DNA from: Sphaeroforma arctica JP610
Lineage: Eukaryota; Opisthokonta; Ichthyosporea; Ichthyophonida
Direction: 5' to 3'
Length of the DNA stretch: 32,501 nucleotides
Assembly: GCF_001186125.1 (NCBI RefSeq)
Contig: NW_014040089.1
Location: forward strand, 37,622-70,122
Shown: one piece after another, positions 10,427 through 19,992 of the stretch
Layout of the letters: each line of letters opens with the position of its first letter
How positions within the stretch are numbered: position 1 is the stretch's first letter
Position numbers and translations under genes: made by a program
Notes under the pieces: model-generated
What the model was told of the DNA's origin: nothing
Databases searched by the model: none
What the model saw: only the letters and a program-made list of their open reading frames with translations

Positions 10427-11495
10427 TTGATGAACGATATTCCAGATGTATACGACCATGCAACTAAACTAATGGACAAGGAGAACATTAGTAGAATTCA
10501 CACGTTCGATCTTTCAGGCGAGATTGGACCAGACGAGTCTTCAAGTCCAAGTGATGTAGTGGTGGAATCTTCACCTCCAAACTTTGATACAACAAGTTCA
10601 TCGGCGGACGACACTCTGACGTGGTTAAGGCAAAATCATACTCTAAAATACATGGATAAGGTTAGGACTGAGAAAGATTGTAAGAGGTACGGGGTTATTG
10701 TTAGAGTGCAATGTAGTAGACTTCAAATAAAGTGCAAAGTGTATGTATTTATTTCTGACCTCACCTTTCGTTTTATACCTTAAGGTGTTTGTGCGGAACA
10801 CTTTAACACTTCGATGCTTTTCTATTCCAACTTATCTGCAACTAAATCTCACGCTGATCACATGATGCCTTCCGCATAGGTTGTGACTCACATAGAACCG
10901 CAGCTATTATTAGAATGTTGCGGTTGACAGGCTTGATCCACTCTCGGGAATCGGTTGAGAAACTTAATCTGCTCTCGGAAGTTGGATAAGTATTAACTCA
11001 AATCTTGAGAGTAATTTAAGCAAATTGATTAGCTCGCGGGAGTGAGCTAACTCTGATGACTTCCATAAATCAAAGAGGGTTTCTTGCTGTAAAATTCGGT
11101 CTGAGACCTGTAGTCTCTCAATTGATTTGGTTGAGATACCGACGTCCGAACACACGAAAGATAAGTATGTCTGCCACGTTTTTGATGTTGCTTCAAGATC
11201 TAACGTACTATATCCTCTGAAAGACAAATCAACACAAACTGGGCTGAGTGCATATATAAGTGTTTCGCAGATTTCGGCTGGCCAGCTATTGTATGTACCG
11301 ACAACGGTAGTTACAGGCGATGTCATGACGACACTGTTACTCGTTGAGGGATCATGCCACAAGATGGGTGTACCTTATAAGCCTCAGACACAAGGTGTGA
11401 ATGAGTTACGACACAGAAAGATGAAGGAGTTCATACGTGGAGCGTTGCTAGACGATGCTGACATGTGGCTATACTCAACTAACTGGGTATAGACA
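10427..11495 (+). pseudogene. Integrase region (zinc-binding part and core), split by a 420-bp insertion
   Basis: Left of the insertion (10427-10696) is an acidic Ser-rich segment followed by LTWLRQNHTLKYMDKV and a CKRYG word where the HHCC zinc-binding module normally ends. Right of it (11125-11495) the core begins with SIDLVEIP and continues VCHVFDVASRSNVLYPLKDK, the first catalytic-aspartate block, a TDNGS-like block near 11310, and VPYKPQTQGVNELRHRKMKE, equivalent to the TPQxNGxxER block with the catalytic glutamate. The enzyme would insert the cDNA into host DNA. Confidence 0.75.
10701..11120 (+). mobile_element. 420-bp insertion in integrase, 4-bp target duplication; sibling at 20319-20774
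   Basis: The insert runs from TTAGAGTGCAATGTAG to CTGTAGTCTCTCA and is flanked by attg on both sides (10697-10700 and 11121-11124). A sibling at 20319-20774 shares the start (agagtgcaatgtagtagact, aaataaagtgcaaa), the acactttaacact block, the ctctcgg-rich middle and the ctgtagtc(a/t)ctca end, with indels. It has no coding capacity and carries an aataaa near its start. It is LTR-like in size, but the short terminal match TTAGAG/CTCTCA leaves a small non-autonomous DNA element possible. Confidence 0.75.
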
Positions 11496-11498
11496 CAA

Positions 11499-12317
11499 AT
11501 GAACGAGACACCGGATTCAGTCACTAGTACAACACCCGCTCACTATTTCAGGGGCCGTAATAGTGAATTACAAGTACCTTTCAACAAGGATTCTCAGGAT
11601 GATCACGTGTTGCCATGGTTAGAGAAGATGCGTCGTACCAGAGACGTTGTTTTTCCTTGCTTGAGAGAGATGAAGGACATCGCACTCAAGAAGAGACAGA
11701 AGCGATGGAATGATTCAAAGAAGATAGTCAAGTTTGAGGTGGGCGACATAGTCAACATCATGGCTCACAACTCCGATACAACTGTGCTTACGGCTAAATA
11801 CATTGGATCATTCATAATTTCAGTGGCCGATAAAAAGAGCGGAACTTACGAAGTTAACTATGTTGCCGGTTCAAGTGCTCTTAATGTCGGATCAGATTAA
11901 ATTCCGACGACAGAAATGATCCTTCGTCGCACTCGTGAAGCTACTACACCTCTTATGTCTTACCAGTTTAGGAAAGTTCTGGGGAAGTACAAGCATGGAG
12001 GTATGACTTACTATACGACAGAGTTCGCAGATGGCGCACAATACGATCTACCTCCATCGGCATTCGACGACCCAAACGTATTAAAGGCGTTTAATAAGAA
12101 GTTTCGCAAGCGCCTGCATAAGAACAAAAATGATACAGAGGCTATTTTACCGACAAACAAACGTCCTGACGTAGCTAAGGTTTATCACCGAAAGCGTAGC
12201 TGTAGAGTCCCTATTTCTTTTATTGAACTTGAAATCTGTCCGGAGCGCTTTCCCCCCACTTATAGGCCCCTAAGAGGCCCCCGAGGGATCCTTAATGGAA
12301 TTTATATATATATATAA
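11499..12317 (+). pseudogene. Integrase C-terminal region with possible chromodomain-like tail
   Basis: The 11499-11900 part (about 130 codons) holds LKKRQKRWNDSKKIVKFEVGD, the run into the small beta-barrel found at the C-terminus of Ty3/gypsy integrases (the VGDxV block), then LTAKYIGSFIISV, the usual YxGPFxI block. The 11916-12317 part (about 130 codons) holds YQFRKVLGKYKHGGMTYYTT then EFADGAQYDLP. That is reminiscent of a chromodomain (VExIL.....G...YLVKW.G), but the aromatic cage is only partly matched. A basic tail follows. Chromodomains in this position target integration to particular chromatin in the chromoviruses; assignment to that group is inference. Confidence 0.6.
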
Positions 12318-12364
12318 AAATAGAGCATACTTTTCTGAAAAGAAATGCTGTTTTATATAAAAAG

Positions 12365-12392
12365 GCGGGGGGGGCTTTCCCCCTCCCTCCCC
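12365..12392. repeat. G-run/C-run hairpin
   Basis: A run ending gggggggg is followed by cttt and then ccccctccctcccc, so the strand can fold back on itself through G-C pairing. It sits in the non-coding 3' region of the retroelement. Confidence 0.6.
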
Positions 12393-12465
12393 GTGAGTAT
12401 GTTTATGTGTGAGCGTGTGTAACTGAGCAACAGTGCGTACATATTTGTGTGTGTGTGTTGACTGT

Positions 12466-12511
12466 TGAGTGAAAGTGAGGGAGAAAAGGAGGGGAGGCGG
12501 GGGGGGGGGCG
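12466..12511 (+). repeat. Purine tract with 11-12 G run
   Basis: The plus strand is almost pure purine for about 45 bp (gtgagggagaaaaggagggg then a run of at least eleven G). Several G-triplets give G-quadruplex potential. It lies about 660 bp before the 3' LTR, so it is not the immediate polypurine primer tract unless the region between was gained later. Confidence 0.7.
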
Positions 12512-12947
12512 ATGGTTTCCTCAAGAAATCTCATCCTCAGCTCACAAATTAAATACCCTCTTTGAAAAAACGCTTTCAGTCCCTGCGGCGCCCCAGCAGT
12601 GTTTTATCCGCAGACATCATTCATTCCAAGTTTCAAGGACCATGTGATGTACGTACCCCCTAAAGGCACTAAGAAACGTCCCATCCACCATCGGGGACCT
12701 CAAGGACCTAAACCTAAACGTAATAGAGTAACCGAGTAACTTATAAAGTCCAAGTAAACTTTGTCTAAGAGAATATAATATAAGCATTGAGGCCAGTATA
12801 TGATCGAAACCCGTTTCCTCGTTTTGCTTGTACAATTCATGTGAGCTTTTTTGAGTCTATGTGCTTCAAATCACATATAAGCCAACATTGGAATTTTCAA
12901 GCTGAGGGCTGTGTAAAATCAGCGGGTTCCTATAGTAGAAGCACATG

Positions 12948-13003
12948 TTAAACGTATAATTTAAACGTATTGCCGTTTAAACGTAATACGGTTATAAAAC
13001 CTG
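12948..13003. repeat. Palindromic cluster of aaacgta words
   Basis: The word taaacgta occurs three times in about 45 bp, and cgtatt and aatacg form arms around gccgtttaaacgt. The block can form alternative small hairpins. It lies in the 3' non-coding region of the retroelement, about 165 bp before the 3' LTR. Confidence 0.6.
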
Positions 13004-13170
13004 GTATACGTAAAACGCAATTTTAGATATTTGTAACTGTGAAATTATCAAATAAACTAATAAATATAGATATATTGAAAATGCAGAGAACAAACAAACA
13101 AATAATCTATTTTAGGATGTTTGGAAATATAATTGTATACAACAGAGTTCAGAGACTGTTGATATTAAGA

Positions 13171-13785
13171 TGATGGTTTTTCTATAATGATATGTTTTTC
13201 ATCGTAATATTTGAACATAATAGTTGGGAGAGTCTCAGGTGAAATTGACACTTGATGACGCATGTTATATTACCGAATACTTTCACCGCGAGATAGCCCA
13301 CTGAGAAATGGGGCATAAAAATCCCCCCCCCCCTAGCCAGCAGACTAAATGTGCCCGACTATGCCTTCAATGTGATGGAGAGCTAGGTACCATGTGATGG
13401 GGTATAGGTGCAGACATTCAACTGTACCAACATGGTGTTTTTGATTTCTTTTTGTATTTTTAAGTTGGACTTAGAGTTAATTTATTAGTACTTGCGATCG
13501 GAAGATTGTTTCGAAGCACGAAATGATATGGAATGAATGTAATGCATCCAATGGAATGAAATCTGATCTTAGTTACTGACACCAAATAAATCTAGACCGA
13601 AGTATTGAGTGATTAGAGCGGAACTATATAGACAATAGTCTCAGTCTTAAATACCCTAATCTTTTAGTATTACCAAGGGCTGAAGCTAAACTTAAAATTA
13701 CATTGTGCAAATTTACTTCTAAATCGTACTTCTTTTACGTTGACTTATTGACATCGATAGTCAGCCTGGTTAGTCTGACTTTACA
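13171..13785 (+). repeat. 3' LTR of the Ty3/gypsy-type element
   Basis: This 615-bp copy starts TGATGGTTTTTC and ends CTGACTTTACA, and aligns end to end with 4806-5428. Differences are scattered substitutions and small indels, including a longer C run at about 13324. Sequence just before it (gatattaaga) is not strongly purine-rich. What follows (aatgccacg) does not repeat the bases before the 5' LTR. Confidence 0.9.
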
Positions 13786-13900
13786 AATGCCACGTTATGT
13801 AGTGCACTCCTGAATATATTAGGGACGAGCCTTATGTCACCTCCATCACGCGTTGCGCCTACACATAGTAGTATTAGATCGACACCCCATACAACCCCTG

Positions 13901-14057
13901 GGCTGAATCTGTCAACTCTGGATACCATGCACCACTCACGGCTGAATAGATTAATGCAGAGTGCTATGCACCACTCATAGGTTATACATTTCAAATCTGG
14001 GCGCCATAAACCACCTACGGTTCACTTTATCAGTTCTGGGTACTATGCAACACGGAG
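13901..14057. repeat. 39-bp imperfect tandem repeat, four units
   Basis: Units begin ggctgaatct (13901), ggctgaatag (13940), ggttatacat (13980) and ggttcacttt (14019), and share a ctggat/gg-acc-atgca-ccac core. The spacing is 39, 40 and 39 bp. It is a degenerate minisatellite beside the 3' LTR. There are no spacers between units, so it is not an array of the CRISPR kind. Confidence 0.7.
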
Positions 14058-14581
14058 GAAATCACATAGGATTCAGATGTCCTCCAATCTGCAGTATCCT
14101 CGGTAGTTATAATACACTACCTGAGCCTAGCCTTGCACTTGAACACGAACCAAATATAGCACCACAAATGCAATTGACTATGCCACAGCAACGTTTTTGA
14201 TATATAAGGTAAACATAGTATCACATTTCTGGAATAATTACAGTTTTAATTATTGTTCATGAAATATTCAGTGGCTTGTTGTATACCCAGAGATACACTA
14301 CGTAGAATTTAACGAAACTATGATAAATACTTATTACATGCACATAATGAAATAATAGACCAAATACATATATGGCCAAAACAAACTCAAGGTCACACCA
14401 GCATGCGCAATGTACGTACAGGCGTTCTCCGGGAAGGTATCACAGACATTGTAAATAGATCATGAATGCTGCCACGATGGAACACGTCAGTGTAGACGAT
14501 TGATAGACAAACATATTTACTATCACGGAGAGGGATAGAGGAAATTTAACATACCAGTCGACGAAGGATTTCTACGCAGAA

Positions 14582-14616
14582 CCTAACTAGATCTCTAACT
14601 AGATATCTAACTAGTT
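14582..14616. repeat. Short 11-12 bp direct repeats
   Basis: The word ctaactaga/gt occurs three times in a row (cctaactagat, ctctaactagat, atctaactagt). This is a small local repeat of no clear function, at the edge of the inverted gag relic. Confidence 0.6.
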
Positions 14617-14899
14617 GTGACTGTAAGAGGATACAACACGAACCAAACGAGAGATGGAACGGTCGGTACAATCTAACTGGTGGATGTTGATGTATCTTTG
14701 TTTGATGGCCATCTTGCCACTTACACTGTTCCATATACCTTATCTTGTTGCAGAATTAGAGTCTCGACCAAAAACTGATTCTTCATTCGCATTGACAGTG
14801 GCCTTCCTATTCGTTTGGACAACTTATACCGCAAAAACTCGAACGAAGGTCTGTCTGCTCTTAAGTACAACTCCGCCCCAAGTTAGGTCGGAGAGATTT

Positions 14900-15630
14900 A
14901 TTTTCCATTAGCGGGTCTTTTAACTGAAATCTCACACACCTTATCAAGATATGATTAATGCATGTCTGCGTACAGCACCTCGTAATCTTTCCTCTGAAAG
15001 TCCAAGCAAAAGACTGTCTGCACCCATAGCACACACATCCTCAAACTCTCTAGGGACATACCACATATCGGTTGAGCTCGCGTCACTTGTGTGTCCAACG
15101 GCAATATGTAGCGTGACACTGGTGTTCCTTCTCCCGGTTAGACCATAAACGATACCAGTATTTCCGGTCGAGGGTCCATTGAGAAGAGTCAGACGATTAT
15201 CTCGTTCTGCTCTTTCCACGTCTTTAGTCGCTTCGCAGTAGATTTCGCCTTCTTCAGTTTCTTATATATGTAATATTTGTAAGTGAATAGTTTGAAACTC
15301 TGCTGTACCACCTCGTACCGCCTCGTACCGAGATTGTTGCAGAAGTTTGCTGTTAGTATGGTCTGACCGGACTTCTTCGGAGCTCTTGCCTATCTTTTCG
15401 ATGTGGTCGGTACGTTGTTGGCAATACATCTATGTCATTGACGAGCTTCTTGCTCTCCACAGTCTTCTCGATTTGGACTACATAAAGTTCAGAATCTATC
15501 TTGGATCGGTAATGTCTGGCCATATATGAATACAGATTAGCCTCGTCATGCTTATCTGCATACAATGCGTAGATTATAGAAAGTAGTTGGAAAGGTACGA
15601 CCAAAGGAAACAATATACTTCTTCTCAAGT
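14900..15630 (-). pseudogene. Inverted relic of a related gag
   Basis: On the minus strand, 15628-15353 contains MARHYRSKI, SKKLVNDIDVLPTTYRPHRK and DRQE, matching ARHFQSKI and SKKIVKDIGKLPTTYRPDRK of the gag at about 6300-6390. Further along, 15219-14944 holds a copy of the segment found at about 6585-6870, recognisable even in the alternative frame (TGRRNTSVTL in both). The two gags are clearly from one family but well diverged. The relic points opposite to the main element and lacks pol. It is broken, with several breaks. Confidence 0.8.
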
Positions 15631-15832
15631 ACGATCATCTCAGCTAGTTAAAGTCCTCAGCCTGGTAGAAACAAACTGAGTCTTTGTTTGGGTGTTTTTT
15701 AATTCACTAGACTCTGGTTTCTACTTTAGTGTTTTTCTCACACACGGGCCCCGGGTTAACTCACCGGTTCTACCGCTAATATTGCTGATGGCTCTAATAT
15801 CAGGAATATTTGGATCCGGACCTAAAACTCAC
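15589..15832. repeat. Dispersed repeat, copy A (copy B at 31139-31372)
   Basis: About 240 bp match 31139-31372 in the same orientation. Shared words include acgaccaaag, agtcct, cacacg, accggt, aataccgct/taccgct, taatatcaggaat/aaaatcaggaat and ggatc(c/t)gga. Identity is moderate with small indels. In copy A it adjoins the inverted gag relic and lies about 220 bp before an LTR-like copy; it may be the untranslated or terminal part of a related retroelement. Confidence 0.7.
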
Positions 15833-15939
15833 GTTTTCGTATTCTGTGGTTTTGCATTTTGGATTGGCTATTTTTATAGTCGATCCCTAGATGCTACAAA
15901 GAAGGTATACCTTTAATATAAGCCTACGCTTTGTTAGCT

Positions 15940-16560
15940 GCACCAGATTTGTGTACAGTAGCGGGTTCCTGACATAGTAGAAGTACATGTTTTTGCAGAT
16001 AAAAATACAGCATGTTTACTTTAGAGTGGGATATTATTGAAAATAGTAGGTGGTTTTTCTATAATTATCAGTTTTCCACCGAACATGTTTATATACATGG
16101 CAGCGACTCAAGCAAAAATGTTGCCTTGTCTGATATATTATCAAATACTCACATGGCAAGATAATATACTGTGGAATAGGGCAGGTTAGAGTCCTCATGG
16201 TCTGCCAACTAGATGTTTCCGTCTATGCCGTATATGGGGTGGATAGCCAAGTACCAAGAAGGTGCAGCGGAATCACTTCACCTAGTTGGTGACTTGATTT
16301 TTTGGATTTCATTTCATAAGATCGGAACCTGTGAGAAAGTGATACATATCGAACGATAAGTAGATCGCGCTATAAATGACTATTTATTGGATGACGCAAG
16401 AAATAAGTACAATGAATAGAGGGGAAGCGATACAACAGAACGATACTATTGAAAACGTAAAATAGACGTACTTGAAAGTGACATTTCGGTAGTTTATATG
16501 TAGCTCTTTTTGGTATATTAATAATATATAACTACTACGGCGTATTTATAATACATGTAG
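15940..16560 (+). mobile_element. Third, diverged LTR-like copy with a piece of 3' flank
   Basis: From about 16046 the sequence aligns with the LTR at 4806: tggtttttctataat, then aatactcacatgg, then ccaactagatgtttccgtctatgccgtatatgggg against ccgactagatgtgcccttctatgccttcaatggg, then gataGCCAAGtacca and ggtgcag. Similarity fades after about 16330, so the right end is approximate. Just upstream, 15960-16000 (agcgggttcct, tagtagaagtacatgt) matches 12917-12950 in the 3' region of the main element. This is therefore probably the 3' end of a related, otherwise lost element. Confidence 0.6.
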
Positions 16561-17295
16561 TGGTCAATTATAGTATATGTGGAGAGCTGAAAAGCATGTC
16601 GTGGCACGCAATGAATTATACTTGATCAATCTATCAGATTGCTTGTGTAGGCAGATGAGCATTGATAAGTATGTATTCGCACATGTTCTCGTGAAACGCA
16701 TAGGAACTGTCTCAATGAACAATACAGTCGAATCATACTTGATATTTACTGCATTCAGCTACTCTGATTGCGATCATGGCGTGATTTTAGTTGCGTTTTA
16801 AATTGCAATCTATTGCGTTTTATCATTTCTGAGTCCGTCGCAGAATTTGATGCGCACGAACATTTTTGAACTCCTGTGAGGCTACTCCACATACTGCTAC
16901 AGCGCAACAGATATATTATGTCTAGAGGAAATACCCTTGAATTTCCCGTTGGTGAGTGATGCGTACTTTTTCCTGGTGAATTATTTGGATTGTGTGGGTC
17001 TTTGTTCATGCTTTCTGCATTATACTGAGACCGTATATTTTTTATTACTAATATGCTTGCTCGCATATATCTTTACGGGTCAAAATGAGCTGTTGGCGTT
17101 GCATTCAAAGTGTACTATACGCTTGGGGCAATTGCTCATTGGATGTAGTTTCCGCGGGTAGTATTGATTGCCATGGAGTATTCGTACTTTGGCCGTGGTG
17201 TATTCTCAGTCATACTTGCGGATGCCATTATGATGTATGGGACCCGGAATCGGGCAGGGCCAATGTTTCTTGATCAAGAAATACTGAACCTTTCC
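16561..17295. other. No recognised gene
   Basis: Open frames of up to about 100 codons occur on both strands (for example minus 17066-16755), but none shows a known motif and they overlap one another. The minus-strand reading is slightly more protein-like, so this may be the decayed end of the minus-strand coding family that starts at 17300. Confidence 0.45.
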
Positions 17296-17299
17296 AAAT

Positions 17300-18170
17300 C
17301 TTTCACGTTTTTGGGGTAATTTTATTGCAGCTATGGTTGCTGGTGTTTGTCGGGGTTTCTATAACGACAATATGCCGCACCGTGCAGGTGTATAGGTATC
17401 TGTGATATTGGGAAGTTATGGTGAGCAGGTGTTTGTATCGAAGCTCTATCTGGTGCCCATGGCATTGTATTGATGTCCGGAAGGAGAAGATTGGGTCGTC
17501 GTGTAGGTGTCTCTCCAGCTTATTGTACGTGCAGCAATTGTATTTCGTCTTATTGTTGACCACCTATACTCCCCTACCGAGTCACTCGTCGGTTCTTTAT
17601 CTTCTTCATTTGATTTATCATTAAACCACTCAAAGTAGGTTCTGTCCTCGATTAAAACTTTGGACTGCTTCGTGTGAGAGCCCACCGTATTAAAGTAGGC
17701 ACCGCAAGCACTGCATAGCTTTTAATTTGCAATTTCCAGAATCAATGAGCTCAGTGCTGCAGCTGTCTTTGTGTACACTTTCTTCACAGTATCAAGCGTA
17801 GTGTTAATACTAGCATTCTAGCTCTTGGATACATCTTCCTCAAGTCTCTGTAGGGCTACTTCCAAATAGATCTTGTTCTCATTATTCACTTTGCATGTAC
17901 CAGTCCATGCATACCTTCTCTTGGTGCTTTATCAATTTTGTTGTTTCGTTGCCAGTACAGGAGCGCAACCTATCTTTCAAACCGTCGTCAATCTTGATTC
18001 GCGGTAATATCTGTACAGGCACGTGTGTATCGGGCTGACCAGTACCATTGCCTTCTGCCTTCACTTCCAGCAGTTGTCTCGCTAAACGTTCGGCACGTGT
18101 TTGCTGTACAACGCTAGCTGTACTAACAAACTTTAATACTGTATTTATGAAAACACTTCTTTTCCTTGTG
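17300..18170 (-). pseudogene. Unrecognised decayed coding stretch, minus strand (part 1)
   Basis: Read on the minus strand from about 18130, the sequence gives a charged, helix-prone product (VVQQTRAERLARQLLEVKAE, then LPRIKIDDGLKDRLRS), followed by a coiled-coil-like part (YLEVALQRLEEDVSKS) and a CSACG word near 17710. A hydrophilic segment with EDRTYFEWFNDKSNEEDKEP follows. I do not recognise the family. It is broken, with several breaks. Its orientation matches the coding relics at 18.4-20.2 and 21.1-21.6 kb, which may all derive from one element. Confidence 0.4.
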
Positions 18171-18383
18171 CCTTTGTCGTCTGAGAATGCGTGTTTGATT
18201 CTTACTTCTTTAGTTTAAATGGCGGTGTGTCTGGTGGTAGGATTCGAGTACTGCTTATTAAACATAAACAGACTGTAATCACTGTCAAACTTACCTACAT
18301 AAGACCACAAGTGGCAAGATGTCAATGTCAGGCTGCGGATATGATATCATCGCATGAATTGCATGCACGCCGTAGGTCTCTTT

Positions 18384-18855
18384 TGTTTTTGGCCTTCTTC
18401 TCCTATTGTTAGGAACAAAATTGAGGTGCATCAATTGTACTGTATATATTTATATCTAGATTTGTGATAATATCCTGAGCATCTCTGCACATCTCGGTGC
18501 CACCGATACCTTTTTCTCTTCGAAGTACATTTGCATACCCCAAGGTCGAACTTTTAACGCACTTTGTCTCGGTCTCTTTCTCAAGACCCAAACAGACCAA
18601 AGAATTGTAAATGTCGGAAGGGTTAAATATATCCGTCATAGATTTAATGCAATTCGTTACATATCTCGCCACAAATGAAAGTGAGCATAAAGTATATATT
18701 TTTCTGTGAGTTATTGTAGGCAAGTGCATGACTTAGTGCGTGACGAAAATTCCTGCAGTTGTGCTTCAGACATGTACGTTAAAAACACCGTCCTCACCTT
18801 GCTGAGCCTCTGTAAACATCCATCAGGTACTCTGGAGTGGAAACCCCCTCTCTCG
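18384..18855 (-). repeat. 472-bp segment, copy 1 (coding-like on minus strand)
   Basis: This is nearly identical to 19521-19992, with five single-base differences by eye (about 99%). On the minus strand it contains an open frame of 106 codons (18729-18409) with SMTDIFNPSDIYNSLVCLGL and VLRREKGIGGTEMCRDAQD. The family is not recognised. Similarity stops abruptly at both ends (…tgtttttgg and …cctctctcg). Confidence 0.9.
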
Positions 18856-19520
18856 CAATTTTTGTGTTTATCTTCGTTGCTGTCATAAAGTACTTAATGG
18901 TTGAAAAGTCGGTTGCATTGTCGCTGAAGAAGAATATATTTTTCTTGTTTGGAAGTCTTTGATATATCGAACAAATGCCAGCAAGGTTGAATGGACTCTG
19001 ATAGCTTTTTTTGCTATTTTCATGCATCGTCTGAATTACTCTACCTGTCTCATATTTTTATTGTATTGCTGCTCCTAAGAAACTGTGCCCTTTTTTTACC
19101 AAAGTACCTTTCCATATCCTCCATATATGACTGCAACACGATTTGTTATTTTTGGTCTAATATAACCAGAGTGTTTCCATTTCTAATTCAATTAGAATCT
19201 TATCCATGTGGTAGTCCTGCCAGCCTCCCCTGGTCACGTGTTACTGAAATCTTCGAAGTTCGTCATCGATTATGTTCAATACAGGGTGTATTGAAACAAT
19301 TTGTTTCTGTGTATTCCATACCAAATGCTAATACAACTTCACCTACAGCTAGAGGTGGTAAAGAATCCCCATTTTTATACATAAATCCTTTTTCTGCGTT
19401 GTCATCCGCTAGTTCCTACATATTGGGGTATGCTGGTTCTTACGTATCTATCGCCAGTTGTCTACATTCTGTATCTGTTAGCAGCTTTCATGCTTTTATT
19501 TTGAGCGTGTCGCGTACTGC
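18856..19520 (-). pseudogene. Unrecognised coding-like stretch between the two 472-bp copies
   Basis: On the minus strand, 19027-18794 is open for 77 codons (LAGICSIYQRLPNKKNIFFF, then FSTIKYFMTATKINT) and leads into copy 1. Further upstream the minus strand still reads like protein around 19100-19130 (MEDMERYFGKKRAQFL). A 201-codon plus-strand open frame (18991-19596) covers the same DNA, but it is rich in Ser, Leu and Cys, as antisense frames often are, and has no recognisable domain. The minus reading is preferred but not proven. The stretch is broken. Confidence 0.4.
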
Positions 19521-19992
19521 TGTTTTTGGCCTTCTTCTCCTATTGTTAGGAACAAAATTGAGGTGCGTCAATTGTACTGTATATATTTATATCTAGATTT
19601 GTGATAATATCCTGAGCATCTCTGCACATCTCGGTGCCACCGATACCTTTTTCTCTTCGAAGTACATTTGCATACCCCAAGGTCGAACTTTTAACGCACT
19701 TTGTCTCGGTCTCTTTCTCAAGACCCAAACAGACCAAAGAATTGTAGATGTCGGAAGGGTTAAATATATCCGTCATAGATGTAATGCAATTCGTTACATA
19801 TCTCGCCACAAATGAAAGTGAGCATAAAGTATATATTTTTTTGTGAGTTATTGTAGGCAAGTGCATGACTTGGTGCGTGACGAAAATTCCTGCAGTTGTG
19901 CTTCAGACATGTACGTTAAAAACACCGTCCTCACCTTGCTGAGCCTCTGTAAACATCCATCAGGTACTCTGGAGTGGAAACCCCCTCTCTCG
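19521..19992 (-). repeat. 472-bp segment, copy 2 (coding-like on minus strand)
   Basis: This is the second copy of 18384-18855, offset by 1137 bp in the same orientation, with a matching 106-codon minus-strand frame at 19866-19546. Because the few differences are scattered single bases, the duplication is much younger than the surrounding decay. The minus-strand sequence upstream of the two copies differs. Confidence 0.9.

Larger units (their letters stand above)
12318..13170 (+). other. Non-coding 3' region of the Ty3/gypsy-type element
   Basis: No protein-coding similarity is visible between the last coding block and the 3' LTR. It holds a G-run/C-run hairpin (12365-12392), a short TG-rich stretch, a purine tract with a long G-run (12466-12511) and an aaacgta palindromic cluster (12948-13003). 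A segment at 12915-12955 (agcgggttcct, tagtagaag, acatgt) recurs at 15960-16000 before the third LTR, so part of this untranslated region is conserved in the family. Confidence 0.65.
4806..13785 (+). mobile_element. Ty3/gypsy-type LTR retroelement, broken, with two nested insertions
   Basis: The element is about 9.0 kb, or about 8.0 kb without the two insertions. It is bounded by direct LTRs (4806-5428 and 13171-13785) that begin TGATGG and end TTTACA. Gag starts about 30 bp after the 5' LTR. Parts follow the order gag, protease, RT, RNase H, integrase, which is the Ty3/gypsy order. By eye the LTRs differ at a little under one base in ten, so the insertion is old rather than recent. The coding region is broken, with roughly ten breaks plus the two insertions at 8975-9570 and 10701-11120. 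I could not find a target-site duplication or a conventional tRNA primer site next to the 5' LTR. Relatives occur at about 1900, 14900-15630 and 16046. Confidence 0.9.

Noticed and set aside
12270-12524. A proline-rich minus-strand open frame
   Set aside because: The proline and glycine runs come from the G-run and C-run tracts in the non-coding 3' region of the retroelement.
13901-14057. A CRISPR-like array
   Set aside because: The 39-bp units are contiguous and degenerate, with no unique spacers, and the context is eukaryotic.
18991-19596. A 201-codon plus-strand open frame, the longest in its region, as a membrane protein gene
   Set aside because: It overlaps a more protein-like minus-strand reading, runs into one of the 472-bp copies, is rich in Ser, Leu and Cys as antisense frames often are, and ends in low-complexity TAT codons. 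No domain is recognisable.
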